From: Pelodera strongyloides
Taxonomy: Eukaryota; Nematoda; Chromadorea; Rhabditida; Rhabditidae
Direction of reading: 5' to 3'
NCBI GenBank assembly: GCA_036852015.1
Contig: JAANDG010000251.1
Span: 124,001 to 188,000 of the forward strand
Length of the DNA: 64,000 nucleotides
The translations under genes and the position numbers were made by a program. The notes under the pieces were generated by a model, which saw only the letters and a list, made by a program, of their open reading frames with translations, made no database searches and was not told where the DNA came from. Within the stretch, counting starts at the first letter, position 1; every line of letters begins with the position of its first letter. This document shows positions 11,837-24,700 of the stretch, piece after piece.

Positions 11837-12707
11837 ACTATTACAACCCCACATCACTCAATATGAAGTAATAAACTCGGGGACACATTCTCCTAAACTA
11901 AAGTTCCTAATTATTATCATATATACTTTAATGTTAATAATATAATTCTATCCAAAACACCCAAAACCCACTTTTTATACTCCTTTTATCATCGTCCGTC
12001 GAGAAAGGAAGAGCAGAGATCAAAAACTCCGTGAGCTAAAACATAAATCTGGTAAAAAGGTTTCTGCAAACAAAGAAACGAACAAAAATTAAGTAGGAAA
12101 CAAATCATTTCCGTCAAACATTTGTGCGAGAAATCAGAAAAGCAAGTGTCGAGTAGTCTTCAGTAAGAAAAGTGCCAACAACTCATACAGTAACCCCATT
12201 GCAAAGTGTTTCACTTAATCACACAATGATTTTGCTTAATAATCAAGTAAAGAAATTAATAAATTACCTTGTCCGTTATTTCTCCAACCATCAAATAGAA
12301 ATCGAGGTGCAGCATACTGTAGTTGATCCTCCTTCTAGTCATATCAACAGTCAGAGAATCATCACTTGTGAGGAATACGAAAGGAACAGGAGACGGAGTT
12401 GACACAATCAGACACACAAGACATAGCCAGTAGACGGTAAGGCTCTGAATATAAAAGAATACCCAGTTAGTCACCCAAACTATTTCGGTTACCAAACTAA
12501 CTAACTAACTTAACATATATCTCCGTTTCTCGGTTACTGATCCAAAGTATACACCTCTCTTAAACAAATACCTATTGCCTAATGCTCACTGTAACTGTAG
12601 TAAGGGCGCGCTCAACCGACGACTCAGTACCTCAGTAGACCGTAATTAGTTATTAAATAAGTCATAATCCTTATCCTTCAAAGTTTTCTTTTGATCATTA
12701 TCGATCT

Positions 12708-15700
12708 TTAATGTATTACAGCGCAGAGCTTTTCTCTAACCACGAATAAAAAGCGTCCGTCCATTTCCTTTTTTCTTAGAATATTGTATAAATAATAATG
12801 GATAAAATCAGGCACCTCCTGTCCCCCATGTGCGGCTTCTATCCTGGCTGCAGTCAACATTTCCACAAAGAGATCGGACCTCTGTTCCGTGGACATTTTC
12901 TGAGCAAACCATCCAAACAGACACATCATGGTGTTCCTGAACAAGTGTTATGTTGTATACGCTTTAAAGCGTGATAACGGCCGGGTCGGCCGGCTTTTGA
13001 ACGTGCTTTGGATAACTGCTTTCTTATATGTTAACGCCGGGGTCGATTTGTTATTCGAATCATACTCGATTGCAGATCACGCATGAGAATGCAGGTACAG
13101 ACATACGTTTCAAAAACCGGCTGTTATATCGTTTTAAGAGTTCGCAACTGCTAGACTAGGCCATGTCAAATAGAAGCGTTCAATTCCACTGTGTACGTAC
13201 AGAGAATGAGAGAATGATCTTTCTAAAACAACAAAATAACGAACTTGTACGCTAATGTACATGAATAAATTCAACATGTTTCAGGAACCACTCAACTGTT
13301 CAGGAATAGTGTTTAGCTCTAATCTATCGTCAATTTCCCTAACTTTTAGTGTGTGAATAAAATAAAAACCCCAACTTTTAAGAGTGTTAGTAAAAAACCA
13401 ATTACCTTTCACCAGTATTGGCTGTCATCTTCAGTAACTCCATAATGTCGGCCACTTTCATATCTTCTCCTTGCATGAAACACCACGAAGAGACAATTCT
13501 AAACAAAAACAAAACTTGAACGGTTCATCAAACAAAAAGCATTCTTCAAAGAAAAAAAAACTTCTTTCATTATTTCACATTTCTGACCTTTTTACACAAT
13601 CATGAAAACTGCCTACTACAGTTGTACAAAATCCGCGTTAAAAACAACTAAATGACTAAATGTAGCTCAAATACTGCACAATTCAAACAGGATACAAATA
13701 ACTACACGTCACGTCACGGTCACAGTAGTGCTAACTTTTTAAAGTAGCATAACCTTACCGATCACCGCATTTGATAGACTTCCCAGCTTTAACACGTCCT
13801 TCCAAATTACTCCACAGCGGATGCGCAAATGTGATCGATGATTCAACCTTGGGTAGAAAGTGGGCCAACTCACTCAAGACAGCCTGAATAGATACAATAA
13901 ACGACATGAACAGATAAGCTCATCAGGAATTAACTTTTAACTTTTTACATAACCTTTTTCTCCCAAAAGTTTAGCAGCTAATTTTTCGATTATCTTTTTC
14001 AGCACATCAAACTCTATATACTGCTTAAAAATCATAAAAATCGGAGATGTTTCATGTAGTCTACTTATATGTTTTGCATGTTGTCTATTTATCGTTTCCT
14101 GGTAAGGTATAAGTTCAAGGTAACAATAAGTTCAAGGTAACAAGTGACAATAAGTTCAAGGTAACAAGTGACAATATAGGTCCTAAACAATTAAAACCTA
14201 CGGCCTTAAGTTCTCGCTACAACTGAATGTTTCATTGACAACATGAATACAGAGAGAATAACAGAAGAACCAGTGACTCTGCATCTGAGGGTATAACTAG
14301 AAGACTCACATCATGGTGCGCCTGTGCGCAGACTTTCTGAAGCAATTCCTCATTGACGAAACCATCCGCTTTTACCGTATCGAGAATGAAATGAGTGACG
14401 TGGGAAATAATTAGATCTGAAATATAATATAGATTATATACAGTGGCGATCTACAATGTTATTGGCGTTAAGTAAAAAGATTAGAATTGCAAGTAGGTCG
14501 ACACGAATGAAATAAAAACATACAAACAAACAAACACTCATGGATAATCATGAAGAAATTCAAACAGTTAGTTCTTGGGGAACTCGAACCTGTGAATACT
14601 AAACATATAGGTACTTGTCACAAATTAAAAAAACTCGCACCTGGCAATAACTTCACAATCAGACATAACTGCTCGGCAATAGGTTTCACAAATGATTTCC
14701 CAGCGTTATTGAGGAAATGACGCGATGTTAAGCAGGCGAGTAACTAAAAAGAAAAGATTGAGAAATACAAACCATCGATCGATCTTTACAACACACTGAA
14801 AAGCAAGCTAAAATTCCAGGCGATCACACATATAGTATTCCTTATTCCCAATTCAAACTACATCTCAAACACAGACACACACACACATACGCACACACAC
14901 ATACCAAACACATTAGTACTAAAGCAATCCCCACCTTTCTATTCTCAAATTGTGCAGCAATCGCAATCAGGGCATCGCGGATTGCTTCAGACTCCTCAGC
15001 ATACGGCATCATAAAAGATACATCAAGGGGAGGCATCGGACGACCGTCATTCTGTCTCATCTGATCGGCCCACGACACGAGAATAAGGCGACGTATGAGA
15101 GGAGGGCAAGTCCTAAACATAAAGCGGTTTAGAATAACAAGGTGTAATACTGTATTTGTATAACCAACTGTAGAAAAAAGTACATCACAGTAACCTTCCT
15201 TGCAACGGTATGAACACAGGGCATCATTTACACTAACCTTAACTATTCACCCTATACTATGACAAAGAACCCAGTGAACCGCCTTTGGGCTCGTTTCTCG
15301 AACTGAAAGCGCCAGCTACGCGCAAGTAGACTAAACATAATTCGGGTTAAAATTAACTGCTATTCATATTTAATAAACAATACAAAACTATCACACGGCA
15401 CACGGCTCAGGGCTCAAGCGCTCAACAACTCACAAACCTCAGTCAGGCTATAATTTCCATGCGTAATTTCGGAGATGGTCGCTTAGTTGAGAGTCAAACC
15501 GTAAATTACCACTGATACGTTTCACCCAAATCTATATATTTGCATTTGACTCCGGAGATGGTCAAAGCCAATCCGGAGATGGTTGATGCGTAATTTTATG
15601 CATTGATTTATAGCCTGACCTCAGTACTTGATCGGTTTCTCTGATGAGACTCTGTTGTGGCAACATTGAATAGTTAGGAGGTGCGGACGGAACCTCTTTA

Positions 15701-18700
15701 TGGAAATGGACCGCGTGAAGATTAGCCAGGCCTGAAGCAAGTTTATGTATACTCATAAATATTTAATTTACTGTATTCACTACCTAAACCTATATTAAAC
15801 AATGGATCTACATATATTATGTAGCATTACAACGGTAGGCTCACTCAACTCAATGACAACCGCCAACATGGATACAATGCAAAAGTTGCGCAACCCATAC
15901 TACTGTAATCTCTGATCGAGAAATCAACAATGCAGTTATGTAATTAGTAATTACACAAACCTGTCCAAATGGCACTCTTCAAATCCTGGTCTCCAGTCCT
16001 CGACAATTTCTCGAACAACCTCTGTACTGCCGGTCGCACTTTCTCCATCTCAATATCACTGAGATCCGCACATAAGTGAAGAACAGTCTGGAAGCATTTC
16101 ACACTGTATTGGTTTCATTTCACAAAAAAAATCTACACAGGGTAGGAAAAAGAGGAGTCAATCACAGAAAATACGTCGGTATCTGGTCTCTAAACGGTTA
16201 TGGTTCCCACATGAAAAATCCATTCTTAGGTCCTTCACCGATCAATAAGAGACTATTCGATAAACAAATAATTGCCTAATTGCCAAATGACTTGGACCTT
16301 GGACCACCGAAGACCCAGAACACAAAAATCGTTGCCAATCGACAATGCCAAAAGGCGATTTTTGCAAGTTCATAGAACAAGGTTTCATCGGATACATAAG
16401 AACAATCTCATATAACATGACTAGTCCAGTGCGTATGTGTTCTCAATCAAAATTAAAATATACCAATCAAAACTAAAGTCTAACATGCGCACCTATTTAG
16501 TTGCACGCGGCAAAAAGAACAACACAAAGAGATCAATGCCCACCTGAATTCCATCGGCATTAGTAACTTCTTCAACTGTTTTCGTTACTTCCTCAACAGA
16601 AGCCAAGCTCTTCACATCGCTAACACAAGTCTCCACAACTAAGGGATCACAGCCGACAGCAGCGCCTGCAATGAACAAATCATAGACATCTATTAGATCA
16701 TTAGCATTTACATAGCGATTTAGCGATGTATGAACATCCCTCAAAAATTACACACAAAAGCTCGTCACCGTCACTGTCAAAACATTTTGCGGAAATGAAA
16801 AACGGTGTGGATAGATTCCGTGACCAAATCACTATATAAATAGACGAGTGAACATACAAACGAGCCACTTCCTACAATAGACAGGAAGCAGCTCATGCTC
16901 AGAAATACAAATGAAATTAACCTACCAATGAGTACCAACTTTGCTCTGTCAAACGTGTGCAAATCACTCGGATTGAGCTGTTGGCCAGAAAGCAACCCGT
17001 GACTCTAAAACGAATGGGATTACTAATATTTACACCGAAACCCAATGCCTCATACTATGCACATACAATAGAATTAAGCGATATGACACGTGGTTTGCAA
17101 ACCAAACACGATAACTGCATTCACTTCTACTATTGTGTTCCATTCAGTGCGTCAAATAGGCACAAAATGGCACAATAATGGGAACGAGCGTATCACTAAT
17201 CATGAGTAAACAAACTACAAATCCGTACCACACGGCTCAGAGGAGTCGATGAATCATGCTGAGAAAGGGCGAGTAACCAGTGCGTATGAGGTGTAGACGA
17301 CAACGAAGATTTCCTGAAAAGCAGGTTGAAAGATAACCCCACATCTGAAATTTGAATTCACAATCATAACAAAGGTATGTAAAACACAAGTCGCGAATCG
17401 TCATGTTTCAGTGAAATGATGTAAACATACCGCAAGCTCAAATCCATAATTCATCGAAAACGAAGGTTGCCCAACGGAGCATAAATTCCTCCAGCTCCGG
17501 AGCTGATAACAGGCTTTTCCCAAGTCTACACAAACATTGTCTAATTGAAGGATCACTCTCACCTTTGTCTTCCTATCGGAAATCGAGTCGCTTCCAAATG
17601 TTCTCCAACTGATACCGACGGATTAGTTGCGGAGATTGACATTCTTCTGAATAAGGCAACGTCAAAGAAGGAGAGGTCGTCCTGTAATTAGAATAGAAAT
17701 AAAAACTGGAGCACGTGCTCACATACTCTTTCTGGATGCAACATTACCTACTTCTCTTGTGTAGGATTGAAACTGGGCAGGATTGTCTACTTTAGTCTGA
17801 CGTAGCTTCGGCTCAGAAATGCGCAAAAAATCACTTAGCATTTGCTACATAATTGTGACAAACAAACACACAATAAATGTTTGAACAAAACGTGAACAAA
17901 AAAAAACCTACCGATGACAAATGCTTTCCCAGGATCTGCAAACACAACGATGCAATGTCCGCCGCAAAATCCGAATGTTTCTGAACATTGTGAAATTTAA
18001 TATTTGATCACTAGGTATTGCCAGACTCGATCTACGGATCTACCAAAAATCGACATGAGTATTTTAATAAAAAATAGCACAACAGCTGTACGTAGTCAAC
18101 ACGTAGATAATATCTACTACCAAATATAAAACTAACCACTTCACACTGAAATATTGGTTGCGATCGTGTTTGATGTTCAGAATTCGCTTGCGAAAGCAGA
18201 AATTCAATGACTGAATTCAGCCATGGTCGAAAAGCAATGCCATCAGACGATTCCTGAAAACTAGTATTTGTAAAGGTATTCAGTTATATTAAGGTAAAGG
18301 TTAAGCATGACGTACTGCATCTTTACACGTACACTACGGTAAGAACCTTCTCAACGTATCTTTACTACATATTTAGTAATCATAAATATCAAGTACCAAA
18401 TTACCAAATAGCAAATAGCATAATCACATGTACCAAACAAAAACAAATGATGGTAACAAAGAAAACATAACGTACCTAGTAACACTAATCAATCCGCAAG
18501 AGATATAAAAAGTTTTAAAAGCGTAGGTGTTGTGCAAGTAAAACAATGTAACTGGGATCGAACCCAGGATAAAACCCTAAACCGGGTAACTACATTTCAA
18601 TAAAATATCAGTCAGTTGTCACCGGGCGGGCCTACCTGTTTATCTCTCAAAATGAGAGTCAAATAAGTGAGAGCCACAGTAACGTTGCATAACGATTCCT

Positions 18701-21700
18701 CGCACTGCAATAATGCACGTCGGATCTCGTCGCAGAGGTGATCCCGAACCCTACATACATTATGCAACAATAATGATTAAGTTCACAGTACACAGTCTTG
18801 AAACTTAAAGCAAATTGTACAAATTGTACAACTTTTCAATCTCAACTCTCACAATAATTAATAATTACGCAGTCGAAAGTAGAAATTTACACTTTACACA
18901 GTATTTAGTAATTACCAAGGTCCCAATACATTGCTTATAACTCACGAAAAGTACAGTACACGTAATTCACCATAACCCATACTTACCAATTAATCACCGG
19001 ATCTTCCGTGCCCACTTGGTCCACTCTCGTGCTGGACATGGAATCAAAAACAGTCTGGACAGTTGCCCTCCAACCTGCCAGATATCTGAGCGCAGACCAT
19101 TCACATGACGTATCGGGCGGGGGAACCTAGATCAAGAACACATATCATAGAATTTAGATAACTACAAACTACAAGAGTTCATCTTCTCTTTTTACATAAA
19201 TTACATCCAACACTCCTCTGCCCCATTGCTATACGCAGCGTGTATTGTATGTGGGCTTTTTTAGCACACAGTATTGCCCGTATAGCTGGTTGGTCGATTA
19301 GCTTGAGTTTACTAGTACCCGGACCTGCATCCGTCCAAACAAGATACCGTGATTCCTGACTCTCTAGACAGTAGTGAGAGGTTACTAATTACTTAACTCA
19401 GTCTCAGTAGAACCCAGCGAAAATCTAAACTAAAAATAATCAAGCGACAAAATGCCCACCTGGGTCAAGCACTTGTTCAAAAGTCTCAGTGCAGTTGGTG
19501 TTCTTCTTGACGTGGACGCAGAGGACACTATCGAGGGAAACAACGCCAGGAAACTGGCCGTCGCATCCTGAAATTTATTTATTAATTAAATACACCAAAA
19601 GGTGTGCATCCGAGGATGAAAATTGGAAACGAGCACATAAACGGAAACAGACGATCACGATCAGATGAAATGAACCACAGAGAAATTAACAATGCTGGCT
19701 TGGCTCTCAAAAAAAAGTATTAGTAACCCTAGTAATCCACCAAAATGTACTATTAAAGCAGATAAACGAGGAGACACAGTTACTTGTATTGTATTTCGGG
19801 CTAGTAGCAGATCAACAACAAAATCTAACAAATTAACTTACTTCGTTAAGTTTCGTCTCTGATAGTTTTGCGATAACCGATGAGAATGGGTAATCCGAGC
19901 GCACATACCTGTAAAACATAGTATACTATTGAAATTTATATGTATAATGCATCAGTACATGTTCAGTTGACAAAACAAACTGGCAGGAACGGGAACCGCT
20001 TAGCAAGGGCGAGTCGTAAATCCGTGGTAATTAAGTGCAAGGTAAGTGTGTAGTTCTGTGTCTATCTAGTCTAGTCTAATACATCCGAAACAACAAACAA
20101 TTATGAAACACCAGTAACATAGATTAGATACCATGTGAAACCCACGCTCAGTAGTCTGTTCTGTTTCGAAATTACACATATTTTGGATTTTATGTTTAAA
20201 GCGATATGACAGCCGGTTTTGACTATTTCAACAACTGAATTCCCATACGCTATATGGGAATTAAATCATCTTCCAATATAAGTTTCAAAAAGGACTTTTA
20301 TCATCGCTTTACGCTCAAGCCGGATCCAAATTGATCCCAGTCCTTTTCAGCTAATTTCACCGCACACACAAATCACCGGCTACCAAATACTTGTCATTTA
20401 CGTAATAAGACTTGTTTCACGGTTTCACCAGTGTAATCGTTGACCTATACAATACCATTATACCATACCGCCAATAATAAATTATTTCAAAAGCGTTTCC
20501 ATGAGGAGATAAGAACACTTGGTCTTTAATAATGCGTCAGCAAGTACACGATAGGGCATCATATCAGTAAATAGCAATAGCAGCTGACCAAAATATCTTT
20601 TACAAGCGTAAGGCGTAAACAAACAACACAAAAGGGCAATTAAACAACAATGATACAATCAGTAGAACGCATTCGACATGTGCCGAACCCCTTTAAAGGG
20701 GTTTATAAACCATGACAATAACTCAAAGGGTCTATCATTTAAAACTTTCCTCACAACTCACAACGCTAAATGTCCCTTGCATACTTCAATAAACTCCAAA
20801 GCAAGCAAAAAGTCTTCGCTTGAATCAGAAAGCAAACAATAAACACAGCTCCAATCATTCCGATTCCGTCTACCCTTATCTTGGCCAAATATTGTATAAG
20901 AAAAAATGAAATACCATGAATATATGTTCTTTTTTTGAATATATGTTCTTATAACTTGGCCGGATTTATCATATTTCACATCGCCAAAGATTACCTTAAC
21001 GCCGTAACCTTAACCTGACATTTACTTTATCAATTTGAATATATGATATATCAAAGTTTAAAATCTCGAATTGTTTCAGAAAATGACTCCACTAGAGAAA
21101 TTTACAATTGTCTACATAGTCATGGTGCTCTTCACCAATTATCGCCCGCCCGGCAACTTCTCACGCGACGTCAATGATCTACTGTAAGTATTGCCAATAT
21201 TTGTTGGGTTGGGATTACTAGAAGATTCATAAACACTTTCGCTTTGATACTGCAATCCAGTATTTTCAATGAAATCCAGGTGATCCGTGGGGTTTACGTA
21301 TACAAGTATATATCCCTCGCGGTCATGGGTTACGGTTTACTAGTGGAGTACGATTACGGTATCCCACTTATCAATTTTCTCAAACGGAAAGTGAAAGCGG
21401 TCCTGACTGCTACGCTTTCAACATTTCCACGGCAAAGAAAGTGCTTATGAATCGTCTATGAATGTATACATTACTGGGGTTGTTGGAGTTGGCCCAGTTA
21501 GTTGGCCACTGGCTTCAAGGTCAAAATAATCATTCAGATTACATATTACTCTCGAACCATAGTCGAGATTATCATTTATCACACGAACTCACGGCCTACT
21601 CTTCAATTAACTTAGTAACAAAGACCCTGGTCCCTGGGGTGTACTACCCTATCAAAAGATTAACATTAACTTTTAGACAAATCCTTCCTCTCATTGCTCT

Positions 21701-24700
21701 GGCCATCTTTTCCTACAGTGGAAAGAGTGGTCTCGGAGAAAGGAGAAAATATCATGCAGGAGGAGTTCGTGAGTCTTTTGTTCGTTTGTTTATAAATTGA
21801 TAATTAGCTCTTTGATGATTCACGTTATTCTACCTAAGAATAATTAAGGAACCAAGGCCTTAACTCTAATAATGTCAACCTAAGCAAATACTAAACAATT
21901 CAATCATCCTTTCTAGTCGCCTCAATTCTGGCTATCGGATTCTCCAGCGGCGCCTTTTTCTCCAACCTCACTAGTGGACTATTTCACTTGAAACACGCGT
22001 CTGGAGCAGCCATCATACTATGTTGCATCGCACAATTGTTATTCATGGTAAATCATTTTAATCATTCAATTTTATTCACATACGAAAGCAAATTGATTTG
22101 GGTATTTGGGTTGAATGTGAACGTCTAATCTAATCGAGGACGCCTTTCCTTTAATCTTACATGTCCTTTTACAGAGAGCCTACATCGATCAAAGATACTC
22201 AAATTACATTCACTGGACAATTGTCGGACTGGCAATTACCCTTGTCGCACACTTATTCCACCTGCCAATTATTCAGGTGATTGGTGATTACTCTATTTAT
22301 CATTTATCATTTATCTACAACCTAAGGTTCAGGGCAGGGGCATAAAAGTTTTAACAATACATGTAAAAAACTTGTAGACTTGTACTGATATTGATTAGGA
22401 AAAGTTTAGCATTGAATCAGCGAAAATTAAGCTTTTAAACCAAGGAAAAGGGTAATATCCAAATGAACATTCCAGGATCTGGACCTCAAAAACATCATTA
22501 TCTTCCTCCATTCTGCAGTGCTTTTGACAAATGTCATTATTTGTGTTGTGCGTTTCATACAAGGCGGCGGCGACTTTGGATCCTCAGGAAATAGGGTGAG
22601 CATTCTCTTTTTCGGATAAATAGTCATTTCGGACTGTGGCAAGACACCTAGACACTCTAGACAGCCACAAACAAACTAAGCGAAATAATTACAAGCTCAA
22701 TATTTGGCCTAAACTAAGTCCAGCACAGACAAACTAGAGAAGAAATAATAGGATTGAAGATTCCCCACGAAAGGAAAGCCACAAAAGCCTGTATGTAAAG
22801 AAATCTAATATTCCAGAACCTTCTATTCCTCGGTCTCGGATTCATTCTCTTTTTGGGAGCGGAGAGATCATCGTCAGCGATTGTTTCCTACGCGGCACAC
22901 TTTCTCGTATTCATGGGACTGCATTAAAGCGAAATAATACCGGCCGGTTTTTAAAACGCATTGTGGATACCAGCATTCTTATGCAAATGAGCATAAATTA
23001 GAATAAAAAAAATCGAGCTAAATTCGAGCAAATTAGCATAAATACGTAAGAATTCAATTGTCCACGATGCGTTTCAAAACCGGCCGGTATTTCGCTTTAA
23101 ACATCGCCACAAACCAAGCCAACAATTGTTCATTTAATAAAGAAAATGTAACTAATTGGATCACACAAATATGTATACATTTTTTTAATAAAATTTGAAA
23201 ATATCGTTCAACTACTGTGTCTGATGCAATTATTGTGGGGGATGAATAAAGTGGATTCACGGATTCACCTACATAAAAAAGCTGATAGCAAACTAAATTC
23301 GAATCGCAATTTTTGGAATTATCTTCGAATATTGTTGCGCAAAACTGCACAAAATATCGAGAGAAAAGGAAAATATTGAGTACTACACTGCAGATTCCAT
23401 GCCTCCCAGACTTCCGATTTGGCTCTATGCTATTAAGTAAATCCGAGGCTGTATTCTATTCACCAACACGCAGGGAGTCCTCCCTGACCTCCCCAGCCCC
23501 AGGGAGCTAAAAGTACTAGAGTGCGGGAGCAAGAGATTCAGAGAGCTCGTGACCCTAGGGAAAATGATTTAATCAATAAAATGATTTAAGCAACTAGAGG
23601 CCTATGCGAACCATGGATTCAGATAACACAGAGAAGAGAAAGGCGCATAAACATAATAGGTTACACCACCATATCACCACAACAAAGAAGAATAAAGATA
23701 CATATCTATCTATACAGCAGAGGACAAATATGTATATTAAAACAAAAAAAAGGACATAGTAAATTATCAAATCAAAACTAACTTTTTGTTGTATAAGGGC
23801 CGTGGCAGGTCTTCCAAATCGCATGCAACCATTTTGTGCAAGAATATTGCGGCAGCTGGAACTCTCATTGTCAGTTAGTTATAGCCATGACTAGATCGTA
23901 ATTTTCCAGATTTTTGTGTTGCGCAACTAATCCTAACTTACCATTACCTCCATGCGTGTGGCATAAAATTAGCCAAAGTACATGAATGAGAAAGAAACTT
24001 GAAAAACTAACCAGATGCTTCTTCTTCATCAACAATTCGACAAATTTTGTTGAGAACTTTTTGTGGTGGAGTCTCCTCTTCTACACAATCATCGAGTTTG
24101 CTTTTCAGAGCAGAACACTGCAAATATAAGGTTTCAGTTTCAAACGGCAATATACTGTAGTAATGTATTATACTGTAGTATAGTAGTACTGTAATTTCAG
24201 TAAGATAGCTCAATTCAAGTTCTCAAATGAAGGGTCAATTTTAACACAGGAAAAAACGGCGACATAAAGAAGCCTAAAAAAACTTAAAAAAATCCTATAC
24301 AATTTGTACGTGTAGCTGACAATTAATAAAAATAGTCTAAAAAATTAGTCAAGCATCAAAAGAAGAAATGCACAAATGTACAAATATACCGTACCTCTTC
24401 ATCTTCTGTAGGCTTTGGAGGACACAAGAAAGCAGACACATCATTCCAAGTGTACTCAGCGAGTCCTAAAACGACAAGTTCAAACCTAATATGATAATTC
24501 CAGTAACTAGAAATACCCAATCGAACTGCAATATTCAGTTTTCAAACTTCACTTTTGAATTTCAACCCCTAACTTAATTGTAAGCAATGGACAGAAATTT
24601 CCGTAAGATAGCTCAATTCAAGTTAATTGTTAATTACAAGAACAACTGAACAACAAAGTAGGATGTAAACGCACCCTTCCACGCAGCCACTCGCACTTTC

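Larger units (their letters stand above)
10695..12707. other. Convergent intergenic region between flp-11 and FOCAD
   Basis: It holds the flp-11 3' UTR and the presumed 3' UTR of FOCAD from the other strand. Several open frames of 60-90 codons occur, but they are low-complexity and lack splice signals. A repeat segment at about 11717-11836 matches, in reverse complement, the array at 29083-29240. An (AACT)n run lies near 12500. I see no supported gene. Confidence 0.6.

Noticed and set aside
18545..18595. B-box-like TGGGTTCGATCCCAG on the minus strand
   Set aside because: The region is too short and lacks D and anticodon arms; probably chance or a remnant.
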